Below, in pieces: positions 57,280 to 64,000 of a stretch of DNA of 64,000 bases. The translations under genes and the position numbers were made by a program. Under the pieces are notes generated by a model. That model worked only from the letters and a program-made list of their open reading frames with translations, searched no databases and was not told the DNA's origin. Source of the stretch: Bradyrhizobium ottawaense (GTDB lineage: Bacteria; Pseudomonadota; Alphaproteobacteria; Rhizobiales; Xanthobacteraceae); contig NZ_LT629693.1 in assembly GCF_900099825.1 (NCBI RefSeq), forward strand, positions 3,731,001 through 3,795,000. The letters run 5' to 3'. Within the stretch, counting starts at the first letter, position 1. Each line of letters starts with the position of its first letter.

Positions 57280-59727
57280 ATGAGCATGCCAGCGATCGAA
57301 CGTGTCATTCCCCTGGTCGGCCACCTGCCGGCCTCGATCCGCGACGCCTTGGCGCGGCGCCTGCGCGAAGTCGCGGGTCTCAGCCTGATCGCCTTGTCAG
57401 GCGTGGCGGCGACCGCGCTGATGACCTGGTCGGTGCAGGACCCGAGCCTGAGCCATGCGACCTCGCGCGCCATCCGCAACTTTGTCGGCTATCCCGGCGC
57501 GATCGGTGCCGACCTGCTGATGCAGATTCTCGGCCTCGGCGCGATCATGTTGATCCTGCCGGTCGCGGTGTGGGGCTGGCGCATGCTGACCCATCGCACC
57601 TTCGACCGCGAGGCGCTGCGGCTGGGATGCTGGATTCTCTGCACCGTGATCGCGGCGGGATTTGCCAGCTGCTGGCCGCATGGCGGTGCATGGCCGCTGC
57701 CGACTGGACTTGGCGGCGTCGTCGGCGATGCGCTGGTGCGGGCGCCGGCCGTGGTGTTCGGCCCTGCCGGCTTCACCTATCGGCTGGTGCTGGGAATCAT
57801 TCTGTTCGCGGCGATGAGCGCCGCGTTTCTGTTCGCAAGTGGCTGGGGTTCGCGCCCGCGCGACGAGGAACTGACGCCGATCGAGGACGACGACACGCCG
57901 TTCGTGGAAGAAGACGATCGCAGCTCGGTTTCGCTCGGATGGGTGTTTCATGCGCTGATGAGTACGAAGGCCCGGCTGGCCTGGCTGCTCGGCACCGCCT
58001 ATCGCTCGCTTGTCGCAAGCGCGCCGCAGCCCCGCACGTCGTCCTTTGAACGCCAGGAACCAAACCTGAGCGGCCGCACCGCGCCGTCGATCGCCCCGCA
58101 GGGAGAAGACTTCGAGGACGAAGAAGAGGAAGAAGACGAGGAAGAGGAAGCCCCGGCCGCGCGCGCTCCGCGCAAGAAGGCCGCCCCGCGTGCCGCCGCG
58201 CGCAAATCCGACAAGTTCGAACTGCCTTCGGTCTCGGTCCTGACCGCGCCCAAGGCATCGGATCGCCAGCCGCTCAGCAAGGCCGAGCTGGAAGCCAATT
58301 CACGTGCGCTGGAAGGCGTGCTCGGGGATTTCGGCGTCCGCGGCGAGATCGTCAAGGCCAACCCCGGACCTGTCGTGACGCTGTATGAACTCGAGCCGGC
58401 GCCGGGCATCAAGTCCTCGCGCGTGATCGGTCTTTCCGACGATATCGCCCGTTCGATGAGCGCGCTTTCGGCGCGCGTCGCCGTGGTCGCCGGCCGCAAC
58501 GCCATCGGCATCGAATTGCCGAACGCCCACCGCGAAAAGGTTTATCTGCGCGAGTTGCTGACCGCAAAGGACGAGTCGTCTGCGAAGCTCCCGCTCTGCC
58601 TCGGCAAGAACATCGGCGGCGAGTCTATCATCATCGATCTCGCGCGCACGCCGCACATGCTGATCGCCGGCACCACCGGCTCGGGCAAGTCGGTCGCCAT
58701 CAACACCATGATCCTCAGCCTGGTCTACCGCCTGAGACCGGACCAGTGCCGCCTGATCATGGTCGATCCCAAGATGCTCGAACTCTCCGTCTATGACGGC
58801 ATCCCGCATTTGCTGACGCCGGTCGTGACCGATCCGAAGAAGGCGGTGGTCGCGCTGAAATGGGCCGTGCGCGAGATGGAAGAGCGCTACAAGAAGATGT
58901 CCAAGCTCGGCGTCCGCAACATCGACGGCTACAATCAGCGTCTCGTCGAAGCCAGGGGCAAGGGCGAGGAACTGACCCGCACGGTGCATACCGGCTTCGA
59001 CAAGGAGACCGGCAAGGCGATCTACGAGGAAGAGAAGCTCGACCTCGATCCGCTGCCCTACATCGTCATCATCGTCGACGAAATGGCCGACCTGATGATG
59101 GTCGCCGGCAAGGACATCGAAGGCGCGGTGCAGCGCCTGGCGCAGATGGCGCGCGCCGCCGGCCTGCATGTCATTCTCGCGACCCAGCGTCCGTCGGTCG
59201 ACGTCATCACCGGCACGATCAAGGCGAACTTCCCGACCCGCATCTCGTTCCAGGTCACTTCAAAGATCGACAGCCGCACCATCCTTGGCGAGATGGGCGC
59301 CGAACAACTGCTCGGACAGGGCGACATGCTCTACATGGCGGGCGGCGGACGCATCAGCCGCGTGCACGGACCGTTTGTTTCGGACGAGGAAGTCGAGAAG
59401 GTGGTGCGCCACCTCAAGACCCAGGGCCAGCCGGAATATCTCGAAGCGGTCACGGCGGAAGAGCCGACCGACGAGGACGGCGCGGTATTCGATTCCACCG
59501 GCATGGGCGGCGATGGCGGCGGCGACCTGTTCTCGCAGGCGGTTGCGATCGTCAAACGCGACCGCAAGGCCTCGACCTCCTACATTCAGCGCCGGCTGCA
59601 AATCGGCTACAACCGCGCCGCCTCGCTGATGGAACGGATGGAACTCGAAGGCATCGTCGGGCAGGCTAACCATGCCGGCAAGCGCGAAATTCTGATTGAG
59701 GAAGAAGAGGGCCAAGGCCGATTCTAA
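57280..59727 (+). CDS. ftsK: DNA translocase FtsK
   Basis: An approximately 815-residue division protein. The N-terminal membrane domain has about four helices in residues 25-190. A linker (about 190-370) follows with an acidic run near 277-292, then a basic Ala/Lys/Arg stretch. The motor domain has Walker A GTTGSGKS near 463 and Walker [12 protein letters not shown] near 600. The C-terminal gamma winged helix ([28 protein letters not shown]) recognises KOPS sites and activates XerCD at dif. It anchors at the septum and clears chromosome ends during division. ATG at 57280 follows AGGG; lolA lies downstream as in many alphaproteobacteria. Confidence 0.95.
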   Translation: MSMPAIERVIPLVGHLPASIRDALARRLREVAGLSLIALSGVAATALMTWSVQDPSLSHATSRAIRNFVGYPGAIGADLLMQILGLGAIMLILPVAVWGWRMLTHRTFDREALRLGCWILCTVIAAGFASCWPHGGAWPLPTGLGGVVGDALVRAPAVVFGPAGFTYRLVLGIILFAAMSAAFLFASGWGSRPRDEELTPIEDDDTPFVEEDDRSSVSLGWVFHALMSTKARLAWLLGTAYRSLVASAPQPRTSSFERQEPNLSGRTAPSIAPQGEDFEDEEEEEDEEEEAPAARAPRKKAAPRAAARKSDKFELPSVSVLTAPKASDRQPLSKAELEANSRALEGVLGDFGVRGEIVKANPGPVVTLYELEPAPGIKSSRVIGLSDDIARSMSALSARVAVVAGRNAIGIELPNAHREKVYLRELLTAKDESSAKLPLCLGKNIGGESIIIDLARTPHMLIAGTTGSGKSVAINTMILSLVYRLRPDQCRLIMVDPKMLELSVYDGIPHLLTPVVTDPKKAVVALKWAVREMEERYKKMSKLGVRNIDGYNQRLVEARGKGEELTRTVHTGFDKETGKAIYEEEKLDLDPLPYIVIIVDEMADLMMVAGKDIEGAVQRLAQMARAAGLHVILATQRPSVDVITGTIKANFPTRISFQVTSKIDSRTILGEMGAEQLLGQGDMLYMAGGGRISRVHGPFVSDEEVEKVVRHLKTQGQPEYLEAVTAEEPTDEDGAVFDSTGMGGDGGGDLFSQAVAIVKRDRKASTSYIQRRLQIGYNRAASLMERMELEGIVGQANHAGKREILIEEEEGQGRF

Positions 59728-59907
59728 GAGGCCGCTTCCAGATGCGGCCCGCAAACCAGGTCAGGCGAAACGATTTTCACGGAAAAACGATACCTCCTTT
59801 GGTCGAAAGCGCGATAAAATGACCGGAAGCGGCAAGACTGATGAGATCAAGACCAGTGCGATCAAGACTCGTCAGACGCCGCGTCGAATAGAGATCCGAA
59901 ATATCTG

Positions 59908-60711
59908 ATGACACAACCATCCACCTATCGCCGCTTCCGTCACGGACTCGCGCTGCTGATCGCGACATCCATCGGGGGGGGTGCGGCACCCGTTTTCTCG
60001 CAAACCGTTCCGGTTCCGAAACCCGCGCCCAAGGCGCGCGACGGCGGCGTGCAGATGAGCGCGCAGGACAAGGCTGCGATGACGACCGGGACAACCCAGG
60101 CGCCGCCTAATCCGGTGATCCCGGATCCGCGCCGCAATGTCCCCACCAATATTTTCGCGAGCTTCGACGCCAACCAGAAGGCACAAGCCACCAAGGTGAG
60201 CTCCTATCTGTCGTCGCTGCAGACGCTGGTCGGGAATTTCGTCCAGGTCGGACCCGACGGCAGCAAGACCAAGGGCGATTTCTACATCCAGAAGCCGGGC
60301 AAGCTGCGCTTCGAATATGACGCGAGCCCGATCGCCATCGTCGCCGACGGATCGTCACTGGCGGTACGCGACAAGAAGCTCGCGACCCAGGACATCTATC
60401 CGCTGTCGCAGACGCCGCTGCGCTTCCTGCTGTCGGACCGGATCGATCTGCTGAAGGACACCAATGTCGTGAGCATCACTGCCGACGATGTCTTCATCAG
60501 CGTCACGATCGAGGAGAAGAATGTCGTGATCGGCACCAGCCGCCTGATGCTGATGGTCGGCGCCAAGGACGGCCAGCTCAAGCAATGGACGGTGACCGAT
60601 CCGCAGGGCTACGACACCACCGTTGCGGTCTACAATCTGGACACCTCCAAGAAGGTCGATCCCGGCCTGTTCAAGATCGATTTCACCAACTATATGACCC
60701 CGCCGGGCTGA
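59908..60711 (+). CDS. lolA: LolA-like outer-membrane lipoprotein carrier protein
   Basis: A 267-residue periplasmic protein. A signal peptide (residues 1-31) and a Pro/Ala-rich linker (about 32-80) precede the LolA domain. The domain begins KVSSYLSSLQTLVGNFVQVGPDG and has KGDFYIQKPGKLRFEYD, then LRFLLSDRIDLL, a typical LolA-fold pattern. It would carry lipoproteins released by LolCDE to the outer membrane. The linker is longer than in gamma-proteobacterial LolA. The location right after ftsK is conserved. The assignment is by domain pattern; a different LolA-fold role remains possible. Confidence 0.88.
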   Translation: MTQPSTYRRFRHGLALLIATSIGGGAAPVFSQTVPVPKPAPKARDGGVQMSAQDKAAMTTGTTQAPPNPVIPDPRRNVPTNIFASFDANQKAQATKVSSYLSSLQTLVGNFVQVGPDGSKTKGDFYIQKPGKLRFEYDASPIAIVADGSSLAVRDKKLATQDIYPLSQTPLRFLLSDRIDLLKDTNVVSITADDVFISVTIEEKNVVIGTSRLMLMVGAKDGQLKQWTVTDPQGYDTTVAVYNLDTSKKVDPGLFKIDFTNYMTPPG

Positions 60712-60729
60712 CGGTGCTGCAGCAGAAAG

Positions 60730-60802
60730 GCGTGGATGGCCGGGACATAGGCTGGTGGAAGCGACGCCGTCCTTTGGACAGCTATGCTACATCCCTGCCA
60801 TG
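60730..60802 (+). repeat. Palindromic intergenic repeat, family B copy 3
   Basis: A diverged copy of 11240-11308 with GCGTGGATGGCCGGG at the left and the hairpin GCCGTCC-TTT-GGACAGC. Its right end (CTGCCATG) overlaps the ATG of xthA at 60800, so the repeat reaches into the start codon of that gene. Confidence 0.7.
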
Positions 60803-61615
60803 CGCTTCTCCCTGACAACGTGGAATATCAACTCGGTGCGCCTGCGCATCGATCTCGTCGCCAAATTCCTCAAATCGGTGCGGCCGGACGTGCTGTGCCT
60901 GCAGGAAACCAAATGCATCGACGATGCATTCCCGCTGAAACGCTTCAAGCGCCTCGGCTATGAGCACGTCGCGCTGAACGGGCAGAAGGGCTATCACGGC
61001 GTCGCCATCGTCTCGAAGCTGCCGTTCGAAAACACCGACATCCGCACCTTCTGCGATAAGATCGATTCACGCCATATCTCGGTGTCGTTCGGCGAGAAGG
61101 CGCAACTGACAAAGCCGCTGGAGCTGCATAATTTCTACGTGCCGGCCGGCGGCGACATTCCCGATCCCGTGCTCAATCCGAAATTCGATCACAAGCTGAA
61201 ATTCCTCGACGAGATGAAGGCCTGCGAGCCGCTGCACCCGCGCGGCGACGATCGCCACATCCTGGTCGGCGATCTCAACGTCGCGCCGCACGAGAACGAC
61301 GTATGGTCGCACAAGCAGCTCTTAAAGATCGTGTCGCACACGCCGATCGAAACCGAGAAGCTGCTCGCCGCGCAGACCCATGGCGAATGGTTCGACGTCG
61401 CGCGCGAGCGCATTCCGATGTCGGAAAAGGTCTATACCTGGTGGAGCTACCGCGCCGCCGACTGGACCGTGGGCAACCGCGGCCGCAGGCTCGATCACAT
61501 CTGGGTCTCGCGCGCGCTCAAGGACGGCATCAGCGATTTCCGCATCACCCGCGACGCCCGCGGCTGGGAACGGCCGTCCGACCATGTACCGGTTACGGTG
61601 ACGCTGGACGTGTAA
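60800..61615 (+). CDS. xthA: Exodeoxyribonuclease III
   Basis: A 271-residue AP endonuclease/3'-exonuclease of the base-excision repair pathway. Catalytic residues of the EEP fold are visible: N9/N11 in TWNINSVRLR, E36 in LQETK, the GDLNVAP motif with Asp and Asn, and D261-H262 in RPSDHVPV. NFYVPAGGD is the conserved Tyr region. The start at 60800 is forced by homology (MRFSLTTWN); its 5' flank is a palindromic repeat, so a Shine-Dalgarno site is not obvious. Confidence 0.95.
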   Translation: MRFSLTTWNINSVRLRIDLVAKFLKSVRPDVLCLQETKCIDDAFPLKRFKRLGYEHVALNGQKGYHGVAIVSKLPFENTDIRTFCDKIDSRHISVSFGEKAQLTKPLELHNFYVPAGGDIPDPVLNPKFDHKLKFLDEMKACEPLHPRGDDRHILVGDLNVAPHENDVWSHKQLLKIVSHTPIETEKLLAAQTHGEWFDVARERIPMSEKVYTWWSYRAADWTVGNRGRRLDHIWVSRALKDGISDFRITRDARGWERPSDHVPVTVTLDV

Positions 61616-61621
61616 GGGAGA

Positions 61622-62062
61622 TCAGGTGCTCAGCTTGGCGCCGGCCATCAGAATATCGCTGGCGAGCTGGCTGGTGCGGGTAGCGAGTTCGTCGCGCAGC
61701 CGGCGCGCCGCGGCGGGATCGCTTTCGAGGACGCGCTGGAACAGGCTGCGCGCGACACGAATGACCGAGGAATGTTCGATCGCAACGGCGCTGGACGGCC
61801 GCCGCATTGAGACGATCAGCGCCAGCTCGCCGATCAGGGCGCCGGGTCCGGCAATGATTTCAGCGCCGCCATCCTCAACCCGGAACGCGCCACGCTGAAC
61901 CACATAGCCGGCATCGGCTTCGTCGCCGGCGTTGAACAACTGGTCGCCGCGCGCGAAATCGCGCTGCTCGGAGCCGATCGCCAGCATGCGCAGAGCCGTA
62001 TTTCCCAACAGCCGCAATGTCGGGACCCGCTCGAGCAGGGCTACATCATCTTCGATCGACAT
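61622..62062 (-). CDS. Cyclic nucleotide-binding domain protein
   Basis: A 146-residue protein that is only a cNMP-binding domain: FARGDQLFNAGDEADAGYVVQRGAFRV, then GPGALIGELALI and RRPSSAVAIEHSSVIRV. The GELALI plus R-x-(S/A) region corresponds to the phosphate-binding cassette, so cyclic-nucleotide binding is possible. There is no helix-turn-helix, so it is not itself a Crp-type regulator; it may act by protein contact. It lies 54 bases past the response regulator stop on the same strand and may be in its operon. Confidence 0.88.
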   Translation of the reverse strand: MSIEDDVALLERVPTLRLLGNTALRMLAIGSEQRDFARGDQLFNAGDEADAGYVVQRGAFRVEDGGAEIIAGPGALIGELALIVSMRRPSSAVAIEHSSVIRVARSLFQRVLESDPAAARRLRDELATRTSQLASDILMAGAKLST

Positions 62063-62116
62063 GCGTACCGGGCACCGGGATGCGCAAAAATTTACGAATC
62101 GCAGGTGCCAAACGTA

Positions 62117-62803
62117 TCACGGCACCAGCTTGTAGCCACCGGCTTCCGTCACCAGGATTTCCGGATTGGCTGCATCTTTTTCGATTTTCTGGCGCAGGCG
62201 GTAGATATGGGTTTCCAGCGTGTGCGTGGTGACGCCCGAATTGTAACCCCAGACTTCCTGCAGCAGCGTCTCGCGCGACACCGGCATCTGGCCGGCGCGA
62301 TACAGGAAGCGTAGAATCGCGGTTTCCTTCTCGGTCAGCCGCACTTTCCGGGCGTTGGCGCCGGTCAGCATCTTGGAGCCGGGGCGGAAGCTGTAGGGAC
62401 CGACGGAAAATACCGCGTCCTCGCTGGCCTCATGCTGGCGGAGCTGGGCCCGGATCCGGGCCAGCAGCACCGCGAACCGGAACGGTTTTGCGACATAGTC
62501 GTTGGCGCCGGATTCGAGGCCCAAAATGGTGTCCGAATCGGTATCGTGGCCGGTCAACATGATGATCGGGGCCTTGAAGCCGCCCTTGCGCAGGGACCGC
62601 ACGACTTCCCTGCCGTCGGTGTCGGGCAACCCGACATCCATCAGCACCAGATCGGGGGAATTGGCCTTCGCGGCACTGGCGCCCTTGGCGCCGGTATCGA
62701 CCGCGGAAGCTTCGAACTCTTCATGCAGCGATAATTGCTCGACCAGCGTATCGCGCAGATCGGTGTCGTCTTCCACGATCAGGATCTTGCGGGCATTGGC
62801 CAT
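62117..62803 (-). CDS. OmpR-family response regulator
   Basis: A 228-residue two-domain regulator. The receiver domain has the acidic pair D12-D13, phosphoacceptor D56 in LVLMD, Thr in MLTGHD and Lys in AKPF. The C-terminal winged helix has RKVRLTEKETAILRFL and VTTHTLETHIYRLRQKIE. It regulates transcription after phosphorylation by a histidine kinase not in this window. The high conservation of the start (ILIVEDDTDLRDTLVEQL) is reminiscent of alphaproteobacterial CenR, but I cannot confirm this. ATG at 62803 with AGAGGA upstream is preferred over 62836. Confidence 0.93.
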   Translation of the reverse strand: MANARKILIVEDDTDLRDTLVEQLSLHEEFEASAVDTGAKGASAAKANSPDLVLMDVGLPDTDGREVVRSLRKGGFKAPIIMLTGHDTDSDTILGLESGANDYVAKPFRFAVLLARIRAQLRQHEASEDAVFSVGPYSFRPGSKMLTGANARKVRLTEKETAILRFLYRAGQMPVSRETLLQEVWGYNSGVTTHTLETHIYRLRQKIEKDAANPEILVTEAGGYKLVP

Positions 62804-63118
62804 AGGTACGATCCTCTTGAGGCAGGCGGCGGACACAAGGGAAGCGTCTCAAGCCGGGTCTTGGTAGGTGATGAACCCTGTCAGCGGGACAGACCGGGTC
62901 ATCGGTACTCATTCGCAATCAGGTAAGAGATTGTTACAGTTTCACAAGGCGAACCGCAGTCTATCCCAGATTCGGAGGGCATTTGGATGAATGTCCTGTA
63001 ATGGCGCCAAATAGATCAATTGCGGCCGGGCAGGCAACCCCAAGATTCGAGCATGGGCATGGGAAGCACCACCTTTTCAATCACTTATGAGACAGTTGTG
63101 CGTGATCGGCCGGTCTCG

Positions 63119-63628
63119 ATGATTCGCATCCACCGCGCCGCCGGCGACCCCCGCCGGGGCTGGCTGACCGCTGATAGCTGGACCATACCGGTGGCGCTTG
63201 GCCGCGGCGGCATCCTGGCCAACAAGCGCGAGGGCGATGGCGGCACCCCCATGGGCAGCTTCCGCCCCCTGCAGTTATGGTGGCGCGCCGACCGGCATCC
63301 GCGGCCGCAGACCTATCTGCCGGCGCGGCCGATCCGGCCCGAAGACGCCTGGTGCGAAGACCCGAGCGACCGCCATTACAACCAGCCGGTCCGGCTGGTT
63401 CACGACCAGGCCGGCGACCGGCTGACGCGCCAGGATCACCTCTACGACTTCATCGTCGAGATCGATCACAACTTTAGCCCGCGCATCGCCGGACGCGGCA
63501 GCGCCGTATTCCTGCATCTGGCGCGAATTAATTTTTCACCGACGGCGGGATGCGTTTCGATGACGAAATCCGCCATGCTACGGCTGTTGCGGCGGATGGG
63601 CCCGCAGACCAAGATCATCATCGGCTGA
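63119..63628 (+). CDS. L,D-transpeptidase catalytic domain protein
   Basis: An approximately 169-residue protein of the YkuD-related family, characterised by IPVALGRGGILANKREGDGGTP, LWWRADRHPRP and a C-terminal active site with H133 and the nucleophile C145 (LHLARINFSPTAGCVSM). No signal peptide is seen. The family's reaction may be peptidoglycan cross-linking, but cytoplasmic localisation would argue otherwise. The start is uncertain: ATG 63119 best fits the conserved region; ATG codons at 63053 and 63059 are in frame and none has a clear ribosome-binding site. It is 15 bases before the hydratase gene. Confidence 0.82.
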   Translation: MIRIHRAAGDPRRGWLTADSWTIPVALGRGGILANKREGDGGTPMGSFRPLQLWWRADRHPRPQTYLPARPIRPEDAWCEDPSDRHYNQPVRLVHDQAGDRLTRQDHLYDFIVEIDHNFSPRIAGRGSAVFLHLARINFSPTAGCVSMTKSAMLRLLRRMGPQTKIIIG

Positions 63629-63643
63629 CCGGGGATCCAATCC

Positions 63644-64000
63644 ATGCTCGACAAGAACCAGATCGCCGCGGCGTCGAAGACCCTGCACGACCATTGGCGC
63701 GCCGGCACCAAGTTCACCGGCATCGACGCCGATCAGCGGCCGCGCGACCGCGCCGAAGGCTATGCCATTCAGGCGGCGATCGAAAAATATTCTTCCGAAC
63801 CGCTGTTCGGCTGGAAGATCGCAGCCACCAGCGAGGCCGGTCAAAAACACATCAATGTGGACGGCCCGATGGCCGGACGAATCCTGGCCGAGACCGTCAT
63901 CGCCGATGGCGGCACGGCTTCGATGGCCGGCAATGAAATGCGCGTCGCCGAGCCCGAATTCGCCTTTCGCATGCGCAAGGATTTGCCGGCACGTTCGACC
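63644..64000 (+). CDS. 2-keto-4-pentenoate hydratase-like protein (partial)
   Basis: The first 119 codons of a gene that runs past the right edge. The start MLDKNQIAAASKTLHDHW and the segment FGWKIAATSEAGQKHINVDGPMAGRI are typical of the MhpD/2-oxopent-4-enoate hydratase family; AEPEFAFRM supplies a predicted metal-binding Glu pair. Such enzymes add water to 2-hydroxypentadienoate-type compounds in aromatic meta-cleavage, and relatives act as decarboxylases. No other aromatic-degradation gene is in view. CCGGGGATCC precedes the ATG. Confidence 0.88.
   Translation, partial: MLDKNQIAAASKTLHDHWRAGTKFTGIDADQRPRDRAEGYAIQAAIEKYSSEPLFGWKIAATSEAGQKHINVDGPMAGRILAETVIADGGTASMAGNEMRVAEPEFAFRMRKDLPARST

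Noticed and set aside
59696..59908. A 70-codon basic frame between ftsK and lolA
   Set aside because: It begins inside ftsK in another frame and its Lys/Arg-rich product has no family resemblance; the overlap of its stop with the lolA start is probably chance.

Overview
The window is a high-GC chromosomal segment from an alphaproteobacterium, most likely Bradyrhizobium or a close relative in the Nitrobacteraceae. The reasons are the gene content and order (hemD–mitofilin–hemY beside tsaD–gpsA; DUF1674–rsmB–heparinase–purH; tandem glnK–amtB pairs; ftsK–lolA–xthA), the strong G/C third-position bias that opens long antisense frames, and the many short palindromic intergenic repeats typical of that group. 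I see no rRNA, insertion sequence, prophage or CRISPR array. Two tRNA genes are present: Thr-CGT and Gly-GCC.

Layout. 1-4.8 kb: the start of a secreted protein, then a minus-strand cassette of a SNF2-family helicase, a SWIM zinc-finger protein and a four-cysteine zinc-ribbon protein, on the 3' side of tRNA-Thr. 5.2-11.7 kb: hemY, a mitofilin-like protein and hemD on the minus strand, divergent from tsaD and gpsA, then an EVE-domain protein. 11.9-16.9 kb: DNA topoisomerase IB, acetyl-CoA synthetase, an L,D-transpeptidase and a membrane-anchored thermonuclease. 17-22.3 kb: SDHAF4-like DUF1674, rsmB, heparinase-like protein, purH. 22.4-34 kb: two MFS transporters, gamma-glutamyltransferase, two SDRs, a beta-lactamase-like serine hydrolase, GST, DUF2239, a DsbA-like isomerase and a ketopantoate-reductase-like enzyme; nearly every gap here carries a palindromic repeat. 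34-39 kb: a diheme cytochrome c, a PQQ-type sorbosone dehydrogenase homologue, a membrane-bound DUF2235 hydrolase and tRNA-Gly.

39.5-49.8 kb: a CnoX-like thioredoxin-TPR protein and a LON-domain protein, then a block holding a winged-helix/TPR regulator divergent from an NmrA-like gene, a second sorbosone dehydrogenase homologue and a TetR gene divergent from a small membrane protein with two clear operator palindromes; then Trm112-like, UbiH-family, tesB and a GYF-domain membrane protein. 50-54 kb: glnK-amtB-glnK-amtB, the ammonium sensing and transport module, ending in a strong terminator. 54-64 kb: DUF1835, a Gfa-type protein, a repeat-filled 690-base gap, a class I aminotransferase, ftsK, lolA-like, xthA, a cyclic-nucleotide-binding protein, an OmpR-type response regulator, a second L,D-transpeptidase-domain protein and the start of a hydratase gene.

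Most genes are ordinary housekeeping or metabolic genes. The most unusual structure is in the gaps. Several different palindromic repeats appear modular: a 43-base module with one mismatch between copies sits inside three unrelated outer palindromes, and two copies of another element carry three versus five hairpins within the same ends. Other points worth a look are the SNF2/SWIM/zinc-ribbon cassette beside tRNA-Thr, the 12-base palindrome between GST and DUF2239, and the TetR operator pair.
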